A DNA stretch of 15,990 nucleotides from Agrocybe praecox (Eukaryota; Basidiomycota; Agaricomycetes; Agaricales; Agrocybaceae). Below the pieces are notes generated by a model. It was not told the DNA's origin. It did no database searches and saw only the letters and a list, made by a program, of their open reading frames with translations. Each line of letters opens with the position of its first letter. Within the stretch, counting starts at the first letter, position 1. The stretch spans positions 1 to 15,990 of the forward strand of contig CAXHKQ010000350.1 of the NCBI GenBank assembly GCA_964017145.1. The letters run 5' to 3'. The position numbers and the translations under genes are program-made. Below are positions 7,409 through 15,990 of this stretch, piece after piece.

Positions 7409-7410
7409 TG

Positions 7411-8050
7411 AAAATACAGTCAACAAATGAGAAAGATTTTCGCTAGATTTTCTAAGATATACAATTTGATCTGGGTCGCGTCGCCTGCTTGGCATAACGA
7501 ACTGAGAAGGGTAATGATGTGATACACAGAGGACACTACTGAGCTTCGGAAGAAAATTGTGTAAAGTTTAGGCGATGAGAAAACATGATGGACTGGTAAA
7601 TACATTGGGGATTTAACCCAAGTAGAATTTAAAATTTTCTAGCTGGTTAGCAGCCACATTCTAGAACTATGGAGTTGAGTTCTATTAGATTCTAATACCG
7701 GCTTATTAGCAATCCAATTTCTATGATTTCTACCTGGGAAAGAGGGGTTTCATTAGTAGCCTTAAGAAAAGTCACTAGATGTTTTCCACTTCGATTTTTG
7801 GAATGTTAGTGCATTATGAATCGACGGTCCCGCTAGTTATGCACAACAATACAAGCGAACATGTGCAGCTACGTGTTCCTGAACAAGAATAGAACTGATG
7901 TGAAAATTAACTTGACTTGGTCTGCGTCACATTGAGCTATATAAGTTGCTCAACAAAACATGATGGATAGAACAGAACAGAATCAAGCCAGTGCGAATTT
8001 ACACTACTGATTTCAGAATCAACTCAGTGTGCTCTTAATATAGATTCAAT
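7411..8050. other. Unassigned interval between RTE-C and the next open frame
   Basis: No convincing coding frame appears on either strand. The stretch holds one copy of an imperfect 43-base repeat (7488-7530, other copy 8336-8378), a TATA-like tatataag at 7939-7946 with no supported gene after it, and a gtgcgaatttacac motif at 7991-8004 that recurs twice downstream. This interval is not repeated in the window because the second unit ends before it. Confidence 0.5.
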
Positions 8051-8116
8051 TTGATCTTATCCTGGAGGTGTACTTCTCCATCAAGTGCACTACTATGTTA
8101 TGTCATCATCTTTACA

Positions 8117-8515
8117 ATGGATTATTATCCTAATCCATTTTGGATAAAATATAAACTTAATACTTTTAAATATCAAAATTTAATAAGTAGAGGTATTAAC
8201 ATTTATTGTTCAGCTTCGGTAGTCGATACGAAGGTAAAATGTATGGGATCGTGCGATTCTATCCAGCTGATCATCGAGGGTATTAAATTTGATTCTCTTC
8301 CCATGAGTTGTTCCTATAAGGGACTAAGTATTTCTGATTGGCATAACGAAATGAGAAGGGTCTGTTGCGATTCACAGAATTCGCACCGGTGCGAGTTTAC
8401 ACGACATGGGTGTAAATTCACACTCCGGGTGCGAGTTTACTATTACTCGCTTTGTCTTCCAGGGCAAAATCTTTACGATTCTAAAATCTTTCGAAAAATG
8501 TATCACATTGAGTAG
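8117..8515 (+). CDS. Orphan cysteine-rich frame, unrecognised
   Basis: From the first ATG (8117) the frame encodes 132 residues, starting MDYYPNPFW. The open stretch extends back to 8051 but without an ATG. The product would hold about ten cysteines (among them KCMGSC, RRVCC and two in RCEFTRHGC) and no clear signal peptide or membrane segment. The GISISDWHNE-like part overlaps a 43-base repeat shared with 7488-7530, and the C-terminal third is encoded by a palindrome and hairpin region, so the cysteines may come from repeated GTGCGA-type DNA. A transposon remnant or chance frame is more likely than a gene. Downstream it runs into an RNase H remnant on the same strand. Confidence 0.18.
   Translation: MDYYPNPFWIKYKLNTFKYQNLISRGINIYCSASVVDTKVKCMGSCDSIQLIIEGIKFDSLPMSCSYKGLSISDWHNEMRRVCCDSQNSHRCEFTRHGCKFTLRVRVYYYSLCLPGQNLYDSKIFRKMYHIE
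8336..8378 (+). repeat. Imperfect 43-base direct repeat, partner at 7488-7530
   Basis: Both copies contain ttggcataacgaa, then tgagaagggt, then a variable stretch ending in cacaga. The first 24 positions differ at about two bases. Both read W-H-N-E-x-R-R-V in one frame, suggesting two fragments of the same unknown coding element 850 bases apart. Confidence 0.6.
8378..8440. repeat. Palindrome and hairpin cluster
   Basis: A perfect 14-base palindrome, tcgcaccggtgcga, lies at 8381-8394 and extends imperfectly to 8378-8397. It overlaps a stem-loop with arms 8393-8402 (gagtttacac) and 8410-8419 (gtgtaaattc), pairing 9 of 10 with one G-T, around a 7-base loop. A direct copy of gtgcgagtttac follows at 8429-8440, and a variant lies at 7991-8004. 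Confidence 0.7.
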
Positions 8516-8838
8516 CTTTCAGCTACTAGTCACTGGAGTTTCAGTGGCTATCTGCGTAGATCTTAAAGCTCTAATGTCTCTTCACTCCACCTCATCGCTG
8601 GTTAGAGATTGTAAAGAAATCCCCATCAGAGTTAGTAAGCTGTGGGAAATCAGCTTGCTCTGGGTTCCTCATCATGCTGATATTAAAGGTAACGAAAATG
8701 CAGATTTGCTAGCAAGGCAAGTCTCAAGTATACACATATAATGCTCGGAAAAAGTCCACTATCCCGCCGCAATCAGCTATTTAAAACAGCATGTCATCGC
8801 ATCAATCGATAAAAACTGCAGAGGTGCTAATAATAGAA
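8515..8838 (+). pseudogene. RNase H remnant of a LOA/I-type LINE, left half
   Basis: One frame reads VAICVDLKALMSLHS, LVRDCKE, then LLWVPHHADIKGNENADLLARQ, ending with a stop at 8739-8741. It matches the copy at 3806-4010 (VICVDSQAALLAV, LIWVPGHSDIEGNEIADLLARQ). Changes include Ser to Leu after the second catalytic Asp and loss of the Gly in PGH. Past the stop, AISYLKQ (near 8770-8790) may continue the domain. The fragment ends where RTE-D begins and appears to resume at about 9801. It is diverged enough from the 3559-4396 copy to be a separate insertion and not a recent duplicate. Confidence 0.65.
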
Positions 8839-9800
8839 GTATACATACATATCCAGCAATGAATCGGTTAGATCCATTCTGCTTGGTTAACATAGTTTTT
8901 CCATCTGGTCATGTCGTGAGCCACTTGTCTCCAGTTGGTGATTCCCAGTTTCTTCGCATCTTCTTTCACAAGGTCTGATCATCTGGTTTTGGGGCGACCT
9001 GGTCTTCTGTCGCCATCTGGAAAATACTTTTCGTGGTGGTGAACGGCTCCATTCTTTCTACATTACCTGCACATGTTGACGCTGTTCTCGATTTTTTTAG
9101 CCACGCCTGGACTTTTGTTCCATATGAAAGGTGTTTGAGTTTTTGGATGCCACCCAAACATCTGCTGACCAGGTTGATACGTCTCTCTATCTCAGCACTC
9201 ACGTTGTTATCTGAAGAAACTTCGAAATCCAAATAGTTGACGTTCTTCACCATCTCGATGTTGTGTTGACCCATGATGATATTTGAGCCAAGATCGGTTG
9301 TGTTGTTGTTCATTTTTGGACGATAGTATGTACTTTGTTTAACTGCCCTTAACTTTCAGACCCACGAAATTTGGTGCTTTTTCAATATCGGGAAAAATTG
9401 TCGATGACTGTGAACGATTTTCTTCCAACGACATCAATGTCAATGTCGTCAGCGTAAGCAAGAATCTGGCCATATTTGTTTTAGATTATGTTTCCTGTAT
9501 TGATGTTAGCGGGTATCATAATCATTTCAAGCAGGATGTTGAAGAAGTTGTTTGACAGTCCGTCATCTTGACGGAAACCTTTGATGGTTTCGAGCTTCTC
9601 TGAAACTGTTCCCGCTCCTCTTACTTTGTTTTATTTTTCCTTCAAAGTCATTTGGCAAAGTTAAACGAGCTTTTGTTGGATGCGAAATTGGTTTATTACT
9701 TTTAATATCTCAGATCTTGTTGGAGTGTCATAAACTTGTTTAAAGTCGACGTAAATATGGTGTGGAATAACTGTCTAAGTGTGAAGATCTAGGCTGATGT
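8839..9800 (-). mobile_element. RTE-D: decayed, 5'-truncated RTE-type LINE
   Basis: Reading the minus strand from 9800, several frames show IFTLRQ, HHIYVDFKQVYD (motif A), GFRQDDGLS (motif B, Gly to Asp), ILAYADDIDI (motif C, near 9445-9460), then VNYLDFEVSSDNNV, EIERRINLVSRCLGG, CAGNVERM, DGDRRPGRPKTR, KKLGITNWRQ and NQAEWI with a stop at 8868-8870. A 29-base 3' UTR ends in a TATG-type tail (8839-8853). Numerous frameshifts and the internal loss of the YGSE segment make it older than RTE-C. The 3' UTR end, GCT-N2-ATATGTATGTAT, matches that of RTE-B, so the two probably share a family. No clear target-site duplication was found. Confidence 0.75.
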
Positions 9801-10198
9801 TATCTCTCTTTCTTATAGATCGTGGAAATCAACCTCTCTTTCCATTCTGTTTGCATGTCTCTACTTTTCAAATTTGTTGCAGCAGCCGATGGAAATCACT
9901 GCTGAATTTCGTGCCTGTCTGTCAGTATAAAGAACTATACATTTTTAGCAAAAATTACAGCACCAATGTCTCTATTTCTATCCTTGGATATAAAAGGAAA
10001 ATTCTCCAAAGGGTGATCTTTGCGATGACAGGCCACTGGACCATAGGAAGACAACCAGGCCCAGTGGTTGTAGTCTTATATCGCAGAAGACGGATCTCCA
10101 TTATGTGTGGTGCAAGTGTCCCGCACTATGCAGGAATAGACTATCTCACCTGGGTAGTAGCTACTCCTTATCGGATCTTTCTTCACTAGACTGTATCC
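9801..10198 (+). pseudogene. RNase H remnant of a LOA/I-type LINE, right half
   Basis: This segment continues the RNase H coding direction after RTE-D. A weak RSWKSTSL match to the HRWRKLDT part of the preserved copy comes first. KRKILQRVIFAMTGHWTIG follows near 9980-10050, then, after frameshifts, CKCPALCRNRL-HLG. The reading frame passes straight through 10018/10019, which shows that the apparent start of the second repeat is not a physical joint. The part from 10019 is identical to 1-180. The domain is far too broken to function. Confidence 0.6.
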
Positions 10199-10426
10199 TT
10201 TTGCAAATAAAAATCAGCTCTGCCAAGAACATAGGCTGGTTAGGTTAACAGCGACAGGTTCGTTATTATATAGACAACCTAAGCGTGCTTACTAATCTTT
10301 CAGATTGCATAGAACTGTAACATGAGACTGGGACCAAGCGGACTGGATGAAAGTGATTTTCTATCGACAACGACAAGTTTGTAACCCTGTCCAATCCAAG
10401 CGTAATCTAATACCAGCATCAGCTTA

Positions 10427-10666
10427 ATGTGTACCCTAGTTCAGGGCCTCCAATTGCTTTTACCAATTATTGGTTTACTCCACTATGCTCTGGCTCTTTC
10501 AGCGAATCCTGAAAATTGCTACAGTGCAGTTCTATCGGAAGGATCAATTAACTATTGTATCAAACAATCAATACATTTTGATGATGATGAATACCTCCCA
10601 AACAATACGAAAAATGCCTTAAAAAATCTACTGAAAATCCAATATTTCCGAATTAATTTTATTTAA
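10427..10666 (+). CDS. Second copy of the orphan 79-residue frame
   Basis: This is identical at the protein level to 409-648, with the same hydrophobic N-terminus, DDDE patch and weak ATG context. Because the whole unit is repeated, its conservation gives no extra support for coding function. Confidence 0.25.
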   Translation: MCTLVQGLQLLLPIIGLLHYALALSANPENCYSAVLSEGSINYCIKQSIHFDDDEYLPNNTKNALKNLLKIQYFRINFI

Positions 10667-10788
10667 AAATGGACCAAAATAAGAACACTACACTTTACAA
10701 AAAAATCATGATACTGTTTTGATTTTATATCTTTTTTTCACATCACATTTGATTTCTTAAAAATTGATAAAAAAATAACAAATTTAGT

Positions 10789-11490
10789 TTAATATCTTGG
10801 AATGCCAGCGGAAATCGAGCTTTCGATTCCGCAGTGGTCTTTTCCTCTCAAAATCTTGAAGAATCCATTATTACCCCAGTCGGTGTTCCATGAATTGGCG
10901 ATCAACCAATATGGTGTTCCATTCTCAACACCCCATCCTAGGATTCTGATAGCATGGCCGCCCAAAGCTTTTCCGTGAACGTGTTGGTAGACTCCATCTT
11001 TGTACATAATGAGATCTTCGTACACAGTAAATGCTCCTTCGACTGGTCCATTGGTCATGATTTCCTTTTGAATGTCAGCGGGGTGATTACTCAATGAATA
11101 TGATTTGGCTCCAAACTGCTTATCTTCATTGTAGGTTGGTTTGTATCCGGCACGACATTTGTGAACGCATTTTGGAGTCTTACCACCCTCACCATCGCAT
11201 GATGGACGAGTTCCATTGACGTGATGTTCGCATGGGGCAATTTCGTATGGGCGACAACCCTGGAAGTAGGTAATGTTTGTTTTAAGGACTATGGTTAGTT
11301 GTTATTGAATAAAGACACTTACTTGTTTAGCTCCATATGGTCCACCACTGACAAGTCCCTTACGGGTCCAGAAAGCCCATGCTGCTCCAGGGAAACCACC
11401 ATTACAACCAAAGCCGCAAGTGTGGCAACATGATACCAAATCATCAGCTGAGAATCTGAAGTGTTTGGTGGCGTTGGAATGGATGCAGTA
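10789..11490 (-). pseudogene. Second copy of the 5'-truncated cathepsin B
   Basis: The exons lie at 11490-11323 and 11259-10789, with the intron at 11322-11260, the same splice signals and the same protein as the first copy. The polyadenylation signal is at 10658-10663. Upstream on the minus strand the same LINE deposit follows to the window end, and no exon with the catalytic cysteine is seen. If this were the last unit of an array, its 5' exons could lie beyond 15990, across an intron of over 4.5 kb full of LINE DNA; for the first copy such an intron would have to span the whole next unit. The unit therefore probably carries a gene fragment and not a working protease. Confidence 0.88.
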
Positions 11491-12247
11491 CTGTAAAAGA
11501 ATGAATATGTTGTTAAATTTTTGATTTTCTCGGATTTGCAGATCATCAATTCCGCCTAAAGAAATGTTCTATGGTATATGGACCATGCTGAATGCTGGTG
11601 GGTGATCATTGATTCGAAACTAATTTTAAGGTTAAGGAGAGAATTGAGGAAGGTTCAACGCTTTCTTCTGGTCAGACAGTGCTAATCTAAGCATATATCA
11701 TTGGTCCAACAACTCGATCTCTTTGAACACTCCAAAGAAGATGGAGGAGAGAACCACCTGTAAGACTTGGGTTGGCTAAAATCAGCTATAAACATAATCT
11801 CAGTCCACTAACCCTTGGGAATAACGACCATTGTGTTTCGCATGTGATTGGTCTATTCTAAAATTTATGATTTTTGGTGTGACTGTCATGAACTCAGTCA
11901 GCTGAAGAGAAACACTTATGGAGAGTACTTCCTATTCCGAATCTTTCAGTGTTTGCCATAAAAGAGGCTTGCTGGATACACCCACGATTGCTATCTATGT
12001 TCAATCAAGCTCTTTTCCACTTTTGGATCATGACCAGCGTAGCCGAAAAAAGAAATGACTTTACGATGAATGTGGGAATGTGAGAAGCTCAGTGAGACTT
12101 AAGTGACTTTGGTTGGACGAAGAACACAAAAAGTTCAGGAAATCAGCAGAAGGAAGTGTACACGGAAGCTAGACTGCGCGCAGTAAAACTACCTAGATCC
12201 CAAAAACGTCATTTTGAAAAAAACCGACAAGAGACACAAGGAAATTG

Positions 12248-13550
12248 TACCAATACGTCAGCGTGAACACGCCCAGCCGATAACTCTCATTTCTGTGGAA
12301 CGTCTGCCGAATATGACATCACCAGAGGATCATATTCGTCCTGAGGATAATAAGAAAATTCCACCAACTCCATCAACAAAATCGAAGCGGCCGTAGGAAA
12401 GTTGAAGACGAATGAGAGCACTGAATCCGACGGACGAAGAACGTGGCAAACATCAACACAAGCCACGTAATCTTCAACAAGTCTAACCAGGTCCTCGGCT
12501 ATGCAGATCTCATTGGTAGATCTTATTGGTAGATCTAAGGAAGATGTGGAACATTCCTTTCTGTCGATTCAACGAGCTGTGAACTTCATTGGCCTTCAGG
12601 TGAACCAAGAAAAGACGAAGTACCTACTGACAACAAGGTCTAAGAGTCGCTTTTCGGATCTGGGCCCAAATGTCAACATGGACCACTACAATTTTGAAAC
12701 GGTTAGAAAGTTCGTATACCTGGGCTCTGAGATAACATATGATAATGACGTCACCAGCGAAATCAAGAGAAGGATCGTAATGGCAAACAGGTGTCTCTAT
12801 GGGCTGAGTAAATTCATGCGGTCCAAAACTACATAAAGAGCTACTAAGTTGAAGTTATGCAATGAGCTCATATTGCCAGTGCTACTTTATGGTAGTGAAT
12901 CATGGACTATCAAAGCAGAAGATGAGCAGCTCCTTAATGTGTTTGAAAGGAAAGTCCTTCGAATGATATATGGCCACGTTAACATCGACGGAGAAGTGAG
13001 AAGACGCCACAAAGAAGAGTTATACACCATGAGTCGCCAACAACCAGTCGACAAGAACATCAGAACAAAACGACTGAGGTGGGCCGGGCACGTAAACAGT
13101 ATGGACGAATGTTTGCCGGCCAGAAAGGTACTATTCACCAACCCACCAGGTACCAGATCAATAGGAGGTCAACGTAAAAGGTGGAGAGACATAGTAGAAC
13201 GAGACACCAAGAAACTAGGTATTAGAGATTGGCAGTCAACATCTAAAGACCGATCATCCTGGGCATCAATAATAAGTCAAGCGGATTCGAGATAAGGATC
13301 GTCGCTATATATGTATGTATGTACTGAATCCGACGAAATTCCACCGGAACTCAAAAGCGGGTAATTGCTTCGGGAGCCACCTCCACCAGTCTTATCAAAA
13401 GATAAAAGTCAAGGCTAGAATCGCTAAAAGGATGGAGGTCCAGTATGATGACATCTATATAAAAAAAGGAGTGCAAAACTACTGTGGCATCAGTATATTA
13501 AATTCTATTTACAATATTCTATGTTTCATTCAATTCGAGCGACTAGGGTT
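12248..13550 (+). mobile_element. Second copy of RTE-A with nested RTE-B
   Basis: RTE-B lies at 12433-13322, with its 13-base target-site duplications at 12420-12432 and 13323-13335. The YADD lesion, the 12-base slippage repeat, the frameshift and the TATG-type tail are all the same as in the first copy. Sharing of every secondary lesion shows that the 10-kb duplication came after the nested insertion and its decay. Confidence 0.8.
12442..13295 (+). pseudogene. Second copy of the RTE-B reverse transcriptase remnant
   Basis: Two open stretches (12501-12836 and 12849-13295) repeat those at 2483-2818 and 2831-3277 without change. They cover the YLGSEITYDNDV, LPVLLYGSESWT, RLRWAGHV and GGQRKRWRD parts of the C-terminal domain, with the frameshift between them. 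The catalytic YADD is broken here as well. Confidence 0.85.
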
Positions 13551-13576
13551 TTAGGGTTGACTTCGATTTCATTGTC

Positions 13577-14414
13577 CCCCTCATCAACTTCACTAGCAAC
13601 TACAATGTGAGGATGTCATCGAGAGAAGAATGGAGGGATGAAACCCTTCTGAACTTGTTTGACAAGATCATCTTCACGGACGGTTCCATAACGGTTCAAT
13701 TTCAGAAACCCACAAATAAACAGGTCATTTAAACTGCCTGAGAAGTGCTCTGTCTTTCATTGTGAAGTTTTTGCTATAAAAGAGGCTGGCGAGACCATTA
13801 AGGCATTAGGAGTCGTAAATTCCTCGATTGTCATCTGTGTGGATAGCCAAGCTGCTCTTTTGGCAGTAAGTTCTAGCACGATCAAATCCGTTATAGTCAA
13901 AGACTGTATCAATCTACTAAACTCTATAGGCTCCGATTATAGTATTACCCTGATCTGGGTACCAGGACACAGCGACATTGAGGGCAATGAAATCGCTGAC
14001 CTACTAGCTAGACAGGGCTCTAGTCTACATCCATCCTGGTTAACTAAGCTTCCTATCCCTCTTTGTGTCTTTCATCTAAAAGCGAAGAAAGAGTTGAGAG
14101 AAATGTGTAATCATAGGTGGAGAAAGCTTGACACTTTTGTCGTTATTAGAGCACTTTGGTCAAGCTGGGACTCCAAGGCGTCTGGAAAGTTAGCAAATCT
14201 TAGTAGAGCCTCTACAAAAAGGATAGTATTTTCATTTACTGGACACTGGCCGATTGGTATACACAACGTAAGGTTAGGCATTCAGACTGAGGAGTCTTGT
14301 CCTAAAAGCGAGATTCCTGCAGCTGAGGTTAATCCCTTTCACTTCTGGTGTGCCTGTCCGGCTATGTCTAGTCTTCGCTACAAGTATCTTGGGAAGTATC
14401 TTGGCTATGTCTAG
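13577..14414 (+). pseudogene. Second copy of the LOA/I-type RNase H domain
   Basis: The motifs repeat those of 3559-4396: TDGS, CEVFAIKE, VDSQAALL, WVPGHSDIEGNEIAD, TGHWPIG and CACPAM, with the frameshift after TDGS again present. The open part from 13839 begins at a GTG codon and not a start. The 34-base tandem repeat follows at 14360-14436. Confidence 0.8.
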
Positions 14415-14436
14415 TCTTCGCTACAAGTATCTTGGG

Positions 14437-15990
14437 TGCACCTTGTTTCCTCGATCCTCCAATGATGTTTTCGGAGGCGAATGCAATTTTTTTCGGTGGC
14501 GCTTCGTCGTGCATTCGGTGAACATGGCCTAGCCATCGAAGCTGTTGTTTCATGATGCGCTTTACGATATCAGAATCCTTGTACAACCGATACAGCTCAT
14601 TGTTATATCGGATTCTCCAAAAACCATTCTCACAAACAGGACCAAAAATCATTCGAAGAATTCTTCTCTCAAAAACACCTAGCATGTTCTTAGCTGCTGC
14701 TGATAACGTCCACGTCTCCGATCCATATATCAGCACAGGTATTATGAGAGTCTTGTAGATCTTTATTTTGGTGTTACGTCGCACGAACTTAGATCTCAAG
14801 ATTCGGCTCAGCCCAAAAAGCGTGCGGTTAGCTGCCATAATTCTTCTGTTGATTTCTATAGTAACGTCATTCTCGATGTTAACTGCACTTCCCAAATATG
14901 TGAAGTCTGTCACAGCTTCGAACTCCTCATCTACGATCTTGAGGTTTCTGCATGTTTTAGTGCGAGCACTGGATTTCATATATTTGGTTTTCTCGACGTT
15001 TACTACGAGGCCCATAGTTTTCGCCGCTGTCGTAATTCCCTGGTAGGTGTTCTTCAGGGCCACCTCTGATCTCGCAACAATGTCAATGTCATCGGCGTAA
15101 CCAAGGAGTTGTACGGAGTTTCTGACTACGTGGCCCAGTGACTCAATATTTGCTCTACGTACAACGATCTCGAGGCAGATGTTGAATAAATCACATGAGA
15201 GTGCATCTCCTTGTCGGAACCCTCTGGTTGTTGTGAACGGGTCGGATGCTTTTTTAGCTATACGAACAGCGCTTCTCGTGTCTGCTAGGGTCATCTGACA
15301 TAATAGGATGAGTCTCGTAGGGATGCCCAATTCACGCATTGCAGAATATAGCTCATCTCTAACAATACTGTCATATGCTTGTTTGAAATCGATGAACAGG
15401 TGGTGTGTGTCGATTCGGAATTCATGTGTTTTCTCGAGTATCTGGCGTAGAGTAAATATCTGGTCTGTGGTGGATTTTCCAGGCCTGAATCCGCATTGGT
15501 ACTCTCCGATGATATCGTTGAGGTATGGTTTTAGACGCTCGCCCAGGATGAAAGACAGGATCTTATAAGTTGTGTTCAGGACGCTGATTCCTCTGTAGTT
15601 TTTGCAGTCCTTTTTGTCTCCTTTTTTGTATATTGGTGTTATCATACTGAGACTCCACTCACTAGGCATCGAAAAAGTTGTCCATATCTTGTGAAAAAGC
15701 TGATGAAGGTGTTCAACAAATGTCTCTCCCGAATTTTTGATGAGCTCAGCGTGGATGCCATCGGATCCAGGGCTCTTGTTTCTTTTCAGCTTTTTGATGG
15801 CAGCTTTTATCTCTACCATGGAAGGTGGTGATGCTTCTTCCATATGATCAAGAAGAGGAAGGGACATTTCAGAGGCCTCATGCGGTAGGACAGATGATTC
15901 GTCGTTTGCCAAAAGATCTGCAAAGTACTCTCGCCATCGCTTGAGAACGTCTTCGTCATTCACAAGCAGGTTCCCGTTCGCATCATTGCA
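14437..15990 (-). mobile_element. Second copy of RTE-C, cut by the window end
   Basis: The reverse transcriptase and C-terminal parts are present (open frame 14368-15990 and beyond), including YADDIDIV, GFRQGD and FIDFKQAYD. The endonuclease, the frameshift site and the leader lie outside the window, so it is unknown whether this copy shares the frameshift at the position matching 6599-6602. The apparent start near 15963 is a GTG codon within the frame. Confidence 0.85.

Larger units (their letters stand above)
4419..7410 (-). mobile_element. RTE-C: nearly full-length RTE-type LINE
   Basis: This element of about 3.0 kb runs on the minus strand, close to the usual 3.2 kb for RTE-type LINEs. 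It has a 5' UTR-like leader (about 7410-7231) containing a two-unit direct repeat, an apurinic-like endonuclease domain from an ATG at 7230, a reverse transcriptase domain and a C-terminal RLRWLGHV-type domain. One frameshift near 6600 splits the protein. The 3' end is cut in the GGSRK region: roughly 50 residues and the 3' UTR are lost, and RNase H DNA in antisense follows. I could not find a target-site duplication joining the two ends. Of the RTE copies here it is the only one with both domains. Confidence 0.85.
1..10018. repeat. Complete 10,018-base tandem repeat unit
   Basis: This is one full period of a head-to-tail repeat. Every recognisable feature between 1 and 5972 recurs exactly 10,018 bases later, and the offset is the same at both ends of the overlap, so there is no net insertion or deletion. 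The unit carries a cathepsin B fragment and at least six LINE fragments. The phase is arbitrary: a decayed RNase H frame continues without a break from 9,8xx across 10018/10019, so that point is not a breakpoint. Whether the unit is a genomic tandem array, a circle or an assembly duplication cannot be decided here. Confidence 0.95.
10019..15990. repeat. Second, partial copy of the 10-kb unit
   Basis: This segment repeats 1-5972 at an offset of 10,018. Stretches compared by eye (RNase H tail, cathepsin B, RTE-A/B, RNase H, and RTE-C including its 3' junction) show no differences, and all translated frames match. Such identity in decayed, unconstrained DNA means the copies are very recent, kept alike by gene conversion, or the same molecule represented twice. 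The window end cuts the copy inside RTE-C. Confidence 0.95.

Noticed and set aside
7939..7946. TATA box (tatataag) as the promoter of a gene
   Set aside because: No supported start site or credible coding sequence follows at a fitting distance; AT-rich DNA gives such matches by chance.
9033..9236. Plus-strand 67-residue frame within RTE-D
   Set aside because: It is antisense to the recognisable RTE C-terminal motifs and has no features of its own.
10018..10019. Taking this as the physical joint between repeat units
   Set aside because: A decayed RNase H reading frame (KRKILQRVIFAMTGHW) runs through it without interruption, so it only reflects where the window starts.
1..15990. A retrovirus-like or new antiviral or defence system
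   Set aside because: The reverse transcriptases carry LINE endonuclease and RTE C-terminal motifs. There are no long terminal repeats, protease, integrase or envelope sequences, and no effector genes or CRISPR-like spacing.

Overview
The window looks like repeat-rich animal nuclear DNA, most likely from an insect and possibly a fly. The reasons are a spliced cathepsin B gene with a 63-base GT-AG intron, an AATAAA polyadenylation signal, and many decayed non-LTR retrotransposons (LINEs). The visible cathepsin B protein resembles, from memory, fly cathepsin B most closely; this is a judgement and not a search result. I see no bacterial operons, RNA genes or CRISPR arrays.

The dominant structure is a direct tandem repeat with a period of 10,018 bases. 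Positions 1-5972 recur at 10019-15990 with a constant offset, and I found no mismatch in the many lines compared by eye. One complete unit (1-10018) is therefore visible, plus 60% of the next. A decayed reading frame runs smoothly across 10018/10019, so that point is only the phase set by the window start. The arrangement fits a recent tandem duplication or array, a circular molecule written out more than once, or redundant assembly.

Layout of one unit. 1-180: tail of an RNase H-bearing LINE. 409-648: an orphan 79-residue frame with a signal-like N-terminus. 640-1472 (minus): the last two visible exons of cathepsin B. 1473-2190: mostly unassigned, with one RNase H scrap. About 2230-3532 (plus): an RTE-type LINE (RTE-A) split by a second, 5'-truncated RTE (RTE-B, 2415-3304) flanked by a 13-base target-site duplication. 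3559-4396 (plus): RNase H domain of a LOA/I-type LINE. 4342-4418: a 34-base tandem duplication at the join to the next element. 4419-7410 (minus): a nearly full-length RTE (RTE-C) with endonuclease and reverse transcriptase domains, broken by one frameshift. 7411-8514: mostly unassigned, with small repeats, a palindrome and a hairpin. 8515-10198 (plus): an RNase H-bearing LINE remnant split by a fourth RTE fragment (RTE-D, 8839-9800, minus).

The parts do not form a working pathway. This is a layered deposit of at least two LINE lineages around a cathepsin B fragment, later amplified as a 10-kb block. Because a whole unit is visible and holds no exon with the catalytic cysteine, the first cathepsin B copy appears to be 5'-truncated. 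I found no convincing new biological system. The most informative signals are the 10,018-base repeat, the nested insertion with its target-site duplication, and the truncated protease gene carried in every repeat.
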